This document shows positions 24,908-33,126 of a stretch of DNA of 64,000 nt, piece after piece. Under the pieces are notes generated by a model, which was given only the letters and a program-made list of their open reading frames with translations, searched no databases and was not told the origin of the DNA. Both the position numbers and the translations under genes were made by a program. Every line of letters starts with the position of its first letter. The stretch's first letter is position 1. The DNA is from Caldilineaceae bacterium (GTDB lineage Bacteria > Chloroflexota > Anaerolineae > Caldilineales > Caldilineaceae). The stretch is taken from positions 12,951 through 76,950 of the forward strand of contig JACKBC010000034.1 of the NCBI GenBank assembly GCA_020634755.1, read 5' to 3'.

Positions 24908-26140
24908 TCAACCAGCTTTCAATAACTCTTCCATCCGCAGCGCCAGCCGCCTGAAGAAACTGCCGCGCAGGAAATAGGCCGTGTGTGCCGAAAGCACTCC
25001 TTTGCCCGTTGAATAGACAAAATCGGTGGCGCCGGCAAAGACGCCAGCCGCTGCATAGCTCAACACGTCATTGGGATCATAGACGTTGAGCCAATGTTGG
25101 ACGCCGCCCGGTTTATTCACCCGCTCCTCACGCGGGTCCACCGGGATCTCGCGCCGGCTGGCGCCGTAGAGCTTTAGCTCTTCAAAGAGCGCCACTTGGG
25201 AACCCACCGTCACCAGCAGATCAACAGGGTAGGTATCGGGGTAGAAGTGGGTTAGCAGATCGTACACAATGTTGCCCCCCATGCTGTGGGCAATCACAAT
25301 CAGATGGGGATCGCGGGACGGATGAATAGCCGCCACCGCCTGATCCAGGCCGTTGGCGATCTCGCCCACAATGGCGCCCGGCGCCTCGGGCTGTCCGCGC
25401 TTCTTCAGATAGACAAACACATCACCGATAAAGTGCGATACGGCCATGTTGAGCGGCTTGCGCGTCATCAGCAGCAGGGCGCGGCTGGCCAAATTGGCGG
25501 CCAGCTGGCCAAAGCGATCTACTCCCTCGTGCACGGCGTCCCACCCGTCGAAAAGGCCCAACGTAGACGGTGGCGGCGGGGCTTGGAACTGATCCACAGC
25601 CCCTTGCAGTTGCGCAACAAATTCCTGGTCGTTGCCCACTGCGGCCAACCACGGCGGTTTGCGATATCTCCCTGCGCTATAATATTGCTCTGCGTACTCA
25701 TAGACGCGCGCCGACAGCCGCACCACTTCTGCCAGCGCATCGTCATCCTCTGCCGCGGCCGCGCGCTGCGCGGCCAGCGCAAAGAGCAGGTCCATGGCAT
25801 CCAGCAGCGAACTGTTGGCAATGGCCACCAGGGTGCGCCCCTGCGTTTCGGGCAGCGGCGTATCGTTCCCGCTCAACAGCAGCTCCACCACGGCCTGATC
25901 CGGTCCCGCATCTGGAAACGGATCCAAAGCCTGCACCCGCCCCGACGGCAAAGAGGCGCCGCCCCACGCCAGTTCGGCGCCAAATTGCCCCCAATATGGA
26001 TTAAAGACCCGCACCCGATTGGGGTTGGCGACCACTCTGCCCATGACCAACTCTTTTATGTTGCGATCTCGCTGCGCCACATGCGCCGCATACGCCTCAT
26101 CTTGCCGCACATTCACCCCATGTACAAACACTATAGGCAT
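24908..26140 (-). CDS. Alpha/beta hydrolase (lipase/esterase-like)
   Basis: About 410 aa from the ATG at 26140, chosen because AAAGGAGAG lies seven bases upstream; an in-frame extension to 26185 lacks such a site. The oxyanion segment is I-V-F-V-H-G-V-N, and the nucleophile elbow is I-A-H-S-M-G-G-N (G-x-S-x-G form with H at the first position, near residue 280). A late histidine in S-A-H-T-A-Y-F or Q-H-W-L could complete the triad. No signal peptide. Placed between a DGR receptor and the caspase in one transcription direction, it is likely a second effector, for example a lipid or ester hydrolase, but its substrate cannot be told from sequence. Confidence 0.82.
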   Translation of the reverse strand: MPIVFVHGVNVRQDEAYAAHVAQRDRNIKELVMGRVVANPNRVRVFNPYWGQFGAELAWGGASLPSGRVQALDPFPDAGPDQAVVELLLSGNDTPLPETQGRTLVAIANSSLLDAMDLLFALAAQRAAAAEDDDALAEVVRLSARVYEYAEQYYSAGRYRKPPWLAAVGNDQEFVAQLQGAVDQFQAPPPPSTLGLFDGWDAVHEGVDRFGQLAANLASRALLLMTRKPLNMAVSHFIGDVFVYLKKRGQPEAPGAIVGEIANGLDQAVAAIHPSRDPHLIVIAHSMGGNIVYDLLTHFYPDTYPVDLLVTVGSQVALFEELKLYGASRREIPVDPREERVNKPGGVQHWLNVYDPNDVLSYAAAGVFAGATDFVYSTGKGVLSAHTAYFLRGSFFRRLALRMEELLKAG

Positions 26141-26293
26141 ATTGTCTCTCCTTTCCGCCCTTCTCCAATTGCGTTTGATTATCACACGTCATCACACAGC
26201 TGCCTTCGCCCTTCGGCCATACCAAGCCGGTGCGTCGGCGCCACCCAGCCCAAACCACCACCCCACGCGTACAAACTTCGTCACCACACATCT

Positions 26294-26325
26294 CCCCCTC
26301 CTCTCCGATTTTGGAGAGGAGGGGG
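26294..26325. terminator. 13-bp perfect GC-rich hairpin
   Basis: Arms 26294-26306 and 26313-26325 (CCCCCTCCTCTCC / GGAGAGGAGGGGG) around a GATTTT loop. Identical hairpins lie at 31358-31389 and (loop reversed) 44620-44651. It may end transcripts from either side; there is no long T run. Confidence 0.5.
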
Positions 26326-26349
26326 CCGGGGGGAGGAGCGGCCCTCCTA

Positions 26350-26526
26350 AAAAAAAATCGCGCGCCGCCTGCGGCGGCGGGTGCGCTGGGGACGGCGCAG
26401 CACTGGTGTGGCCTGCTGCGCAAAACAACAACATTCCCCAGACCCCCGAATCCGCCTGGCGGCGGCTGAGAGAGGGCAGAGCGGCGCCCCTGGCGCCTGT
26501 CCCAGCGTATTCAGAGTTCAGAGCCC
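26350..26526 (-). repeat. DGR target 3' cassette 1 (hairpins after variable repeat)
   Basis: The stretch just after the stop codon of the receptor gene, repeated after all four receptor genes (also 33965-34146, 36965-37152, 44690-44844) and absent from the template. It holds a GCCGCC/GGCGGC hairpin (about 26364-26378), a CCGCC-TGGC-GGCGG hairpin (26452-26465) and GGCGCC-CCT-GGCGCC (26483-26497). No ORF. The remaining 26141-26349 holds only repeats. Confidence 0.8.
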
Positions 26527-29307
26527 TCAGCGCCCAGCGCCACAGAGGCCGGGGGACACAACTCGCCAACCCACCCTGTTGAACCGATTACGAGGGTCGA
26601 GGTAGTCCCGGTACGCACACCGCAAATCGACGCGCGTGTCGAGGAACGCACCCCCACGCAACACACGACGCTCGTCACCTTCCGACGTATCATCGACGCG
26701 ATTTTCGTAATCTGCATAATCGCCCAGCCATTTGGTGCTGCACCACTCCAACACGTTACCCGTCATATCGGCTGCCCCACATTTGGCGTTGCCACCGGGG
26801 AAAATGCCCACCGCGCTGGTCACCCCAATGCCCGTCTCGCTCATGTTGCACCACGTGGGCTCAAATTCGTTGCCCCAGGCGAAAATGCGCCCATCGGTAT
26901 GCCGCGCCGCCCGCTCCCATTCCGCCTCCGTGGGCAATCGCACTTCCTGCCCACTCACCTCGGACAGCCAGGCACAATAGGCCATGGCCTCATACCAGCT
27001 CACCCCCACCTGCGGATGGTTGGGCGTCTCATAGTCGCCTCCATACCGGTCTGGGCCAGCAATATTCTCCTCCTGACGCCAGCGCCATCCCCCCTCAGTC
27101 CAATAGCGTTCTTCATTGTAGCCCCCAGCCGCCACAAACGCCCCGTACTGCGCCACCGTTATCGGATAGCGGCTGATGCAGTAAGGCGCCTCAATCAGCG
27201 TGCAGGTAAACTGCGGCAACTCATCACCATGTGCGTCGCCATCCACCTTTTTGTCGCTGCCCATCACAAACGGCCCCGGCGCAATCTCACACCATTCAAT
27301 GTCCGGCGCCCCATCTTTCACCCCCACCCCCGGCCGCGGGTCGCCCAGCCGCCCCAGCGCCACACCCGCCAGCGCCCGATCTGCCGGCGGCAGGTGGCCG
27401 CCCGCTACCAGCGCCGCCAGCCAACTGCGCACACGCGTCAATGTGGCGGCATCATCCGCATCTACCGCTGGGTCCAGCCCGCGATGAATACCTGTCTCTA
27501 ACAGCAGCCGCCCGGCCAGCAGCGCTGTCTGCCACGCCCCTTGGCTAGCCTGGTCGGCCACGCACTCCACCGGGCACAGCTTGTTGACCAGCGACCAGCC
27601 TGAATAGGGCGTGCCGCGCGCCACCTTGGCCCCCGCCAGCAGCAGCACCTCGCGCCAGCGCTCGGCATCCTGCTGCACCAACTGCACCAGCAAATTGGGA
27701 AAGCGCACCCGCGTCAAATAGCGCGCCGCCAGATACTCCTGAAAGGTGCGGTGCGGAAAGCTGTAGACCCCTTCGGCGCGGTGGCTCAGCAATCCGGCCC
27801 GGTCGCGGATATATTCGAGCACCCGCGCCGGGCGCAGGTCCCGATCATTGGTCGCGCGCAGCAGCATGGCCACCAGCATGGCTTCATTAATATCCGCCGT
27901 GCCCGTGGCTTCTTTTTGTTCTCCGTGAACGGTGTAGGCCACCTCCTCCAGCGCTTCTTGCATACGCAGCCTGGGCGCGTTGATCCACGCCGCCAGCCCT
28001 TCAGTCTGATTCAAGGGTCGCCCGGCTGCATCGCGTACCACCTTAGGCTGTTCCCATATATCCAGCAGCAGTTCCACGCTCTCTTGATAGAGCTGTTCGC
28101 GGTCCTCAGGTAAGCTGCCTCCACGCCAGGCGTGTAGCGAAGCCATCAGCGTCAACAGCAGCGGCCGCGGAGCTAGCTCGCGCAGATGATTGTTGCGTTC
28201 AATGGCGTTCTTGAGCAACGCCGCCCGCCCTTGCGCATCGGTTGCGGAGAGCGCCGGGCGCACCTGCGCCAGATGGGCATACCAGCCATCTACAAAGCGC
28301 GCAATCTGCTCCGAATCAAAGGGGGCCAGCACCGCCTCGGCAAAGTGAGGTAGGCGCCACTGCTGATGCTGATATGCATAAGTGCGACTGGTTAGCACAA
28401 TGCGCACTTTGGGAAAGCGGCGGGCCATGCCCACCACCGCCTCTTTGACCAGCGCACGACGTCGCTCGGCTTCTGCTACTTCATCTAGACCATCCAAGAT
28501 CAGTAAGCCCCCCTCTTCCACCAGATGCTGTTCCAAATACGGGACAAATTGGCCCTGGCTGCCGTACAGCCGTTTGGTGATAAAGCGCCAGAGCAACTCG
28601 TGCGGCGCGGCCATTTCGTCGTGCGACAGCTGGGCGGCAAAGTCGCGCAGCACTACGTGGACCGGTAGCTGGACGCCTACGGTCCACTCCTCACCCAGCC
28701 GCGCCAGGTTGATCCCTTCGATCTGCAACAGCTCACCCGCCATACAGAGCGCCAGAAAGTTTACAAATGTACTCTTCCCCGAGCCCGGATCGCCCAACAG
28801 CACGGCTCGATCTGCCCCGTTGACAAAAGCCAGCGCCGACTGGCGCGCATGGTCTCGTTCCCCCTCTGCTTCAAGGCGTTCTTTTTTCACACCGCTCTGT
28901 CTGCCTTCTATCTGTGTATGCAGCGTGTCTAGCGCGGTATACACGGCGGCCACTTCTAGCTCGGCGCCCTCTCTCTCACTCACAAGTGTCCGATCTACCC
29001 CGGCCAGATCTAGTGTCCCCAAATCTCTGAGCAGTTGATTCAAATAGGTAAAAAGCAGCTCTTTGGGCGCCACCTGCCCCGGCGCCGGCGCCGCCTGAAA
29101 GACAGCCGACGCAATGCGCACCGTCTCCACGCTGCCAAAGACCGCATTGTGACTTCCCGTCAGGATGGGGCTATGTGTGGCGTTGCCACCGATGCTCACG
29201 CCTCTATCGCCGCTCCCTTGTGTATCCAATTGCGCCTGCAGCGCCGCCATCTGTCGTTGCATCTCGGCCAGTTGCGCTTCCAGCTCATCTCGTGTTGATT
29301 CTGTCAT
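26527..29307 (-). CDS. DGR target 1: NACHT STAND with FGE/C-lectin-fold variable domain
   Basis: A 926-aa receptor. N-terminal coiled coil (residues 5-30), motif A at 35-57 (S-P-I-L-T-G-S-H-N), then a NACHT-type ATPase with P-loop G-D-P-G-S-G-K-S (near 172-180), Walker B L-L-I-L-D-G-L-D-E-V and sensor L-T-S-R. A helical region leads to an FGE-sulfatase-like domain (about 665-920: G-P-F-V-M-G-S, P-I-T-V-A-Q-Y, V-S-W-Y-E-A-M-A-Y-C-A-W-L, L-P-T-E-A-E-W-E). FGE folds are C-type-lectin-like and serve as DGR display scaffolds; the FGE catalytic cysteine pair is not evident. The variable repeat is in the last 40 residues. Start overlaps the upstream stop (TAATG), so translation is coupled to 29307-31250. 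Confidence 0.93.
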   Translation of the reverse strand: MTESTRDELEAQLAEMQRQMAALQAQLDTQGSGDRGVSIGGNATHSPILTGSHNAVFGSVETVRIASAVFQAAPAPGQVAPKELLFTYLNQLLRDLGTLDLAGVDRTLVSEREGAELEVAAVYTALDTLHTQIEGRQSGVKKERLEAEGERDHARQSALAFVNGADRAVLLGDPGSGKSTFVNFLALCMAGELLQIEGINLARLGEEWTVGVQLPVHVVLRDFAAQLSHDEMAAPHELLWRFITKRLYGSQGQFVPYLEQHLVEEGGLLILDGLDEVAEAERRRALVKEAVVGMARRFPKVRIVLTSRTYAYQHQQWRLPHFAEAVLAPFDSEQIARFVDGWYAHLAQVRPALSATDAQGRAALLKNAIERNNHLRELAPRPLLLTLMASLHAWRGGSLPEDREQLYQESVELLLDIWEQPKVVRDAAGRPLNQTEGLAAWINAPRLRMQEALEEVAYTVHGEQKEATGTADINEAMLVAMLLRATNDRDLRPARVLEYIRDRAGLLSHRAEGVYSFPHRTFQEYLAARYLTRVRFPNLLVQLVQQDAERWREVLLLAGAKVARGTPYSGWSLVNKLCPVECVADQASQGAWQTALLAGRLLLETGIHRGLDPAVDADDAATLTRVRSWLAALVAGGHLPPADRALAGVALGRLGDPRPGVGVKDGAPDIEWCEIAPGPFVMGSDKKVDGDAHGDELPQFTCTLIEAPYCISRYPITVAQYGAFVAAGGYNEERYWTEGGWRWRQEENIAGPDRYGGDYETPNHPQVGVSWYEAMAYCAWLSEVSGQEVRLPTEAEWERAARHTDGRIFAWGNEFEPTWCNMSETGIGVTSAVGIFPGGNAKCGAADMTGNVLEWCSTKWLGDYADYENRVDDTSEGDERRVLRGGAFLDTRVDLRCAYRDYLDPRNRFNRVGWRVVSPGLCGAGR
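26553..26670 (-). repeat. DGR variable repeat VR1
   Basis: 118 bp aligned without gaps to the template at 31529-31646. Fourteen differences, 13 at template-strand adenines (T on the + strand). Flanking sequence after the shared GGGACACAACTCG differs from that of the template, as IMH and IMH* do. Confidence 0.95.
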
Positions 29308-31250
29308 TAGATCTGCTCACTTATCGTTGAATTTTCGGATTGCTTTTTCGCCGCTTTTAGTCTCTTTTCATATTCGCTTTTCACATATTCGGAGAGAATT
29401 GTGATATCTGGTGCTAAAGTTATCGCAATGTTCTGAAATTGCTTGTGATGAGTAGAGCTTGATGCAGCAATGGCCTCTAACCATGTTTTTACTCTATCGA
29501 GACGACGAATATCATCAGGAATAAGTTGTTCAATATCTGGACGAGGTACATCTATTAGAATGATGCTCGCCATTAACGCACCAGAGATGTCTGTTTCTCC
29601 CGTATTTTCAATATCATGTTCAGGCAGATCAATGCGACACAACCAACCGACAATGTCCCAAAGTAATAGGGGATTTGTGATTATGATCTGTTTTGCCGCT
29701 AGATATGCAGTTTCCTGCCAAAGTGAATATTGGGCGCGCACTAAGTCGGAAAAGAGTTTAGGAAATTGTTCCTTTCTAAGGTGGTTAGAGGCGAGATAAT
29801 CTACAAGAGGGTTATTAGCAAAGTAAAATACATCTGCATCAGCAGTTTGGGTGATTATTCCAGCTCGTAACTCAAGATACTCAACAATGCGCTTCTGGGC
29901 TAAATCTGGATTGCTAAATGAGCTATGTATCAGCTGAAGCAGATCAGCCCGATTAATCGTGTGCTCGGTTGCTTCAGGGCTTGTTTGTTGGTCGCATTTC
30001 ATTTTAAATGCTATTGCCGCCAAGAATGTCTGTCGTTCATGGGACGGTTGTCCAAACCATACTTTAGTACAGATGGGCTGCAGCATAGCTTCCGGCTTTC
30101 TCCCTACAATTTTGTACTGTTCCCAAGTCTCTGTAAGTAACTCGACCGCTTTCTCGTAAATAAATGCGCGATCTAACGGGAGCTGAAAATGTTTCACAGT
30201 TATTTGAGCCAACAAATGTGTAAGGAGTAATGGCGATGAGGCGGAACTCTGAAATGCATAACGATGCTCGTCCACAAACTGAATAATCTGATTTGCATCA
30301 ATAGTATCTTTCTTCAATTTTTGGATGTGGTTGCACCATATATTTATGAACACACCTACTTGGTTAGGTGAAAATGGAACCAGGGTGGCACTATCGAATC
30401 TGGATAGTTCATTATGCAGTTCAAAAGGCTCACACCCATAACGTGTTGTTATCACTATTCTAACTAAAGGATACTCAATCCTAAGAGCGTCTAGGGAGTT
30501 GATTACACTGTGATACATTGCTGATTGGTTAACTGCAATTTCATCAAGACCATCGAATATGAAGATCCCGCCGTTCTGACTGAGGTGCTTCTTCAGTAAA
30601 ATTTCTATTTTCTTTAGATCAGCACCAAACCGGAACGTAAGGTATGCCCAAAAGCCCTCAATTGGATCAGTATCGTTTAAAGTGCTCAGGAAATCGACAA
30701 ATCTTCGCAATTCGATATAAGCCGGGAACAGAGCGCCCACATTCCATTCAGACCCGAGGTTTTTTACATTTGCATGAATACGATTTAACCATCCTCCTGA
30801 AAGACATAGAATCAAGTTTGCTATGCAAGTAGTCTTTCCCGAGCCGATTTCGCCTATTAGCAATGCATACTGAGTATCGTTGAGGAAACGAACAAGCGAC
30901 TGTATCGTATAGGGAGTTGAAAGCTGTACGTCACGCGGCTGATAAAGTTCAGCTAGTTCAACATCAACGAGGGCGTGCCTACCATGAATTTCGTGTGTAA
31001 ATTGGGCAATATCAATCATTGAGGTTAACGCGGTCAGTTTATTGAAATACATGCTCAGAATGTTACCAACATCTTCATTGGAAATACTTGACTGATCCAT
31101 GACAAAGAAGTTCACTTGCAAATTATCTACTTTGCCAAAGTAGTTATTTCGATCGCCAGTCAATATGGGACTATATTGCGCGTTGCCCCCAATGCTCGCA
31201 CTCCGAGCACCTGATAGCATCTCTGGCTGATTACTTATCTGTTCTGTCAT
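29307..31250 (-). CDS. NACHT STAND protein with motif A, no variable domain
   Basis: About 647 aa. Motif A at residues 16-38 (S-P-I-L-T-G-D-R-N), NACHT domain with P-loop G-E-I-G-S-G-K-T, Walker B I-F-I-F-D-G-L-D-E-I and sensor I-T-T-R. The C-terminus is helical and lacks the FGE domain of its neighbours. I set the start at the ATG at 31250, since the other motif A STAND also begins M-T-E; the frame stays open upstream to 31712 and runs through the template repeat, which I regard as non-coding. AT-richer than the flanking receptors, so probably acquired separately. It lies between the template and target 1; its stop overlaps the start of target 1 by one base. It could act as a partner NTPase for target 1. 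Confidence 0.87.
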   Translation of the reverse strand: MTEQISNQPEMLSGARSASIGGNAQYSPILTGDRNNYFGKVDNLQVNFFVMDQSSISNEDVGNILSMYFNKLTALTSMIDIAQFTHEIHGRHALVDVELAELYQPRDVQLSTPYTIQSLVRFLNDTQYALLIGEIGSGKTTCIANLILCLSGGWLNRIHANVKNLGSEWNVGALFPAYIELRRFVDFLSTLNDTDPIEGFWAYLTFRFGADLKKIEILLKKHLSQNGGIFIFDGLDEIAVNQSAMYHSVINSLDALRIEYPLVRIVITTRYGCEPFELHNELSRFDSATLVPFSPNQVGVFINIWCNHIQKLKKDTIDANQIIQFVDEHRYAFQSSASSPLLLTHLLAQITVKHFQLPLDRAFIYEKAVELLTETWEQYKIVGRKPEAMLQPICTKVWFGQPSHERQTFLAAIAFKMKCDQQTSPEATEHTINRADLLQLIHSSFSNPDLAQKRIVEYLELRAGIITQTADADVFYFANNPLVDYLASNHLRKEQFPKLFSDLVRAQYSLWQETAYLAAKQIIITNPLLLWDIVGWLCRIDLPEHDIENTGETDISGALMASIILIDVPRPDIEQLIPDDIRRLDRVKTWLEAIAASSSTHHKQFQNIAITLAPDITILSEYVKSEYEKRLKAAKKQSENSTISEQI

Positions 31251-31357
31251 TGCTCTATACTCGCCCAATGTGGGGCTGCACCAGCCCGGCCACTTTGTGG
31301 ATCCAGGTTGGGTGCAGCCCCCTTCTCTATTCGCCCGGCCTGCCCTCGCGCACCTCT

Positions 31358-31389
31358 CCCCCTCCTCTCCGATTTTGGAGAGGAGGGGG
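31358..31389. terminator. 13-bp perfect GC-rich hairpin, copy 2
   Basis: Identical to 26294-26325. It separates the template repeat from the STAND gene 29307-31250. Confidence 0.5.
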
Positions 31390-31528
31390 CAGGGGGGAGG
31401 AGAGGCTCGGCCAGGAACCGGCTGCACCGGCCTCTGCGGCCGCGCTGCATAAGCCCGCGGCCTACGCCGCCAACCGATGCAGAATACTGGCCCTGCGCGA
31501 ACCATGGCCCGCCCAGGTGAGAAACCGT

Positions 31529-31646
31529 GGGACACAACTCGCAAACCCACCCTGTTGTTCCGATTACGTGGGTCGTTGTTGTTCCGGTACGCACACCGCA
31601 TATTGTCGCGCGTGTTGTTGAACGCACCCCCACGCAACACACGACG
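31529..31646 (-). ncRNA. DGR template repeat (TR)
   Basis: The 118-bp template for mutagenic retrohoming. On the minus strand it is rich in AAC codons (would read G-G-A-F-N-N-T-R-D-N-M-R-C-A-Y-R-N-N-N) at just the residues that differ in the four receptors. All four variable repeats align with it without gaps, and 61 of 66 differences are at its adenines. It lies downstream of avd and the RT in the same direction, the normal DGR order. The flanking 31251-31528 and 31647-31902 hold no other gene I can support. Confidence 0.95.
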
Positions 31647-31902
31647 TCTCAGCCGATCCCCGCAATAACGGCGCCAGCTATGGTGGACAGAACCAGCACC
31701 GATTACTGCCACACTTTCCTATCAAACGAGCGCAGAGTGCATCACACGGCGCCCAAAACATTCCTGCCCAAAATCGACCGGTACGCTGTGCATTGCACTC
31801 TCAGCCGCTTCTATATCACAACCTTAACCGCCACCCCGTAAGTTCCGACAGCACCCCGATCAACATAACCAGTTCACGCACCACGCAATACGCAACATCC
31901 CC

Positions 31903-32250
31903 CTACGTCACCCGTCGCCAGCCCCCCAACAACCGCCCCATCTCCGCCACCATGCCCGCCGCATGCTCATACTGGCCATCGCCGATCCACGCCAGCCGAT
32001 GCACCAGCCGCAGATAAATGCGCACCTTCTTCAAGTGCGCATCTGCCGCCGTCAGATACTCCAGGCGCGCCCGCCCACGGCGGCTGTCCGCCTCCAGAAT
32101 GGCTTCCTGAAAGTCCAGCGCCGCCTCCAGCAGCCGCCGCGTAATCGTCTGCCGGTGCAGCTTGGGAAAATGCTGCACCGCCGGCGTCAGCCACAGCAAA
32201 AAATCATACGTTTTGGTAAACAGCGGCATCTCGCTGCGCTCTTGCGCCAT
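31903..32250 (-). CDS. avd: DGR accessory variability determinant (Avd-like)
   Basis: A 115-aa, basic, all-helical protein with the layout of Avd four-helix-bundle proteins (S23/bAvd family): T-K-T-Y-D-F-L-L-W-L near the start, F-P-K-L-H-R-Q-T-I-T-R-R-L-L-E-A-A-L-D-F, then A-D-A-H-L-K-K-V-R-I-Y-L-R-L and a closing helix. In characterised DGRs Avd forms a pentamer that binds the reverse transcriptase and template RNA and is required for mutagenic reverse transcription. It sits between the RT and the template, same strand. The ATG at 32250 has a GGAG some ten bases upstream; an alternative start is at 32229. Confidence 0.9.
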   Translation of the reverse strand: MAQERSEMPLFTKTYDFLLWLTPAVQHFPKLHRQTITRRLLEAALDFQEAILEADSRRGRARLEYLTAADAHLKKVRIYLRLVHRLAWIGDGQYEHAAGMVAEMGRLLGGWRRVT

Positions 32251-32393
32251 GTTTTGCCATCTCCGTACGTTATGCCAATAATAGCCGCCCTTCTATCAAT
32301 TACTTGCGCTTCCATCAATCACTCGCTCCTACAGTTCCCTTCCCAGACTCTAACCATAACCCACATCTTTGGGGCATAGGTCTCTCGGGATAA

Positions 32394-32557
32394 GACGGAC
32401 ACGAGGACAGGCGGAACAAACCGACTGCGTTAAATAATATGGCATCCCGCCTGACCTCATGTCCCTACGCATGGCCTCCAACCGTAGGGACATGAGGTTG
32501 GTGTCCCGTGAGAGGGCCAACATGCCTGAAATTTCTTCCACCAACCTCGTGTCCGTC
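32394..32557 (-). promoter_or_regulatory. Nested inverted repeats between RT and avd
   Basis: Outer perfect 13-bp arms 32394-32406 and 32545-32557 enclose perfect 15-bp arms 32455-32469 and 32483-32497. In addition, 32489-32503 can pair with 32539-32553 over 15 positions with one mismatch, which excludes both other stems. This gives two alternative folds in the RT-avd-TR transcript. The 365-bp gap 32251-32615 holds no ORF I can support. Confidence 0.55.
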
Positions 32558-32615
32558 CCCGTGACGGCCACCCATCTCACACTTGTGGGTAAAGATAAGC
32601 GCACCGGAGGAAGGG

Positions 32616-33050
32616 TCAGGGATGGGGGTAAATCCGCACCCCGCCAAACAGCTTCCGCCGGAGGCCCCACGTATCGCCATAGCGCACGTGGTTGATCCAC
32701 CCCCGCAGCGAATCCACATAGTCGACCCGGCTCAAACGGCCTGCCTCGTACAGTGCCTGCATGCGCCGCAGCTTGCGCTGATAGTAAACCCCCTTGCGCC
32801 GCAGCAGCCGCCGATGCTGCGGAAAGACAAAAAAGCCCAAAAAGCGCACGCCCTCGCTGGTGGGCCGCACCTGCGCCGGCCCCGCGTGGATAGTCAGCCG
32901 CAGCCCAGCCAGCCGCTCCATCAGCGCCGCCCGCCACGCCCACAGCGTGCGCTTGTCATCGGCAAAGAGCAGCATATCATCCACAAAGCGCAAATAGGCG
33001 CCGCAACCCAGCGTGCGCATCACAAAATGGTCAAACTCGTTCATATACAC
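32616..33050 (-). CDS. DGR reverse transcriptase, C-terminal part
   Basis: The second half of the RT gene, in frame only after the insertion at 33048-33126. It begins with M-N-E-F-D-H-F-V and holds motif 5, L-R-F-V-D-D-M-L-L-F (the catalytic double Asp), motif 6 region and the thumb with V-R-F-L-G-F-F. The two ORFs join exactly as N-C-Y-M-N-E if the insertion and one TATA are removed. As a separate protein it lacks the fingers and one catalytic aspartate. The ORF could start at its own ATG codons at 33050 or 33044, so two-part translation is not excluded. Confidence 0.9.
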   Translation of the reverse strand: MYMNEFDHFVMRTLGCGAYLRFVDDMLLFADDKRTLWAWRAALMERLAGLRLTIHAGPAQVRPTSEGVRFLGFFVFPQHRRLLRRKGVYYQRKLRRMQALYEAGRLSRVDYVDSLRGWINHVRYGDTWGLRRKLFGGVRIYPHP

Positions 33051-33126
33051 TCGCGGTTGGCATAGATGAAAAGGATTTCACCTGATTTTAGTCGAGTAGT
33101 CGATTTTCATCTATGACAGAGCCAAG
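33048..33126. mobile_element. 79-bp MITE-like insertion in the RT gene
   Basis: Perfect 12-bp inverted repeats (33061-33072 CATAGATGAAAA and 33104-33115) near both ends, flanked by TATA at 33044-33047 and 33127-33130. Removing 83 bp restores the canonical RT reading N-C-Y-M-N-E. A TA or TATA target duplication fits the IS630/Tc1-type class; the parent element is not in this window. Confidence 0.8.

Noticed and set aside
26527..29307. Formylglycine-generating enzyme activity for the FGE-like domains
   Set aside because: The copper-binding cysteine pair of true FGE is not seen, and the corresponding part is the variable repeat. A binding role fits better.
31251..31712. N-terminal extension of the STAND gene through the template repeat
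   Set aside because: It includes the GC-rich hairpin and template; the related motif A STAND begins with M-T-E, as does the ATG at 31250.
32350..32943. A minus-strand frame of 197 aa overlapping the RT end
   Set aside because: Different frame from the RT C-terminal domain, Ala/Gly-rich, passes through the inverted repeats.
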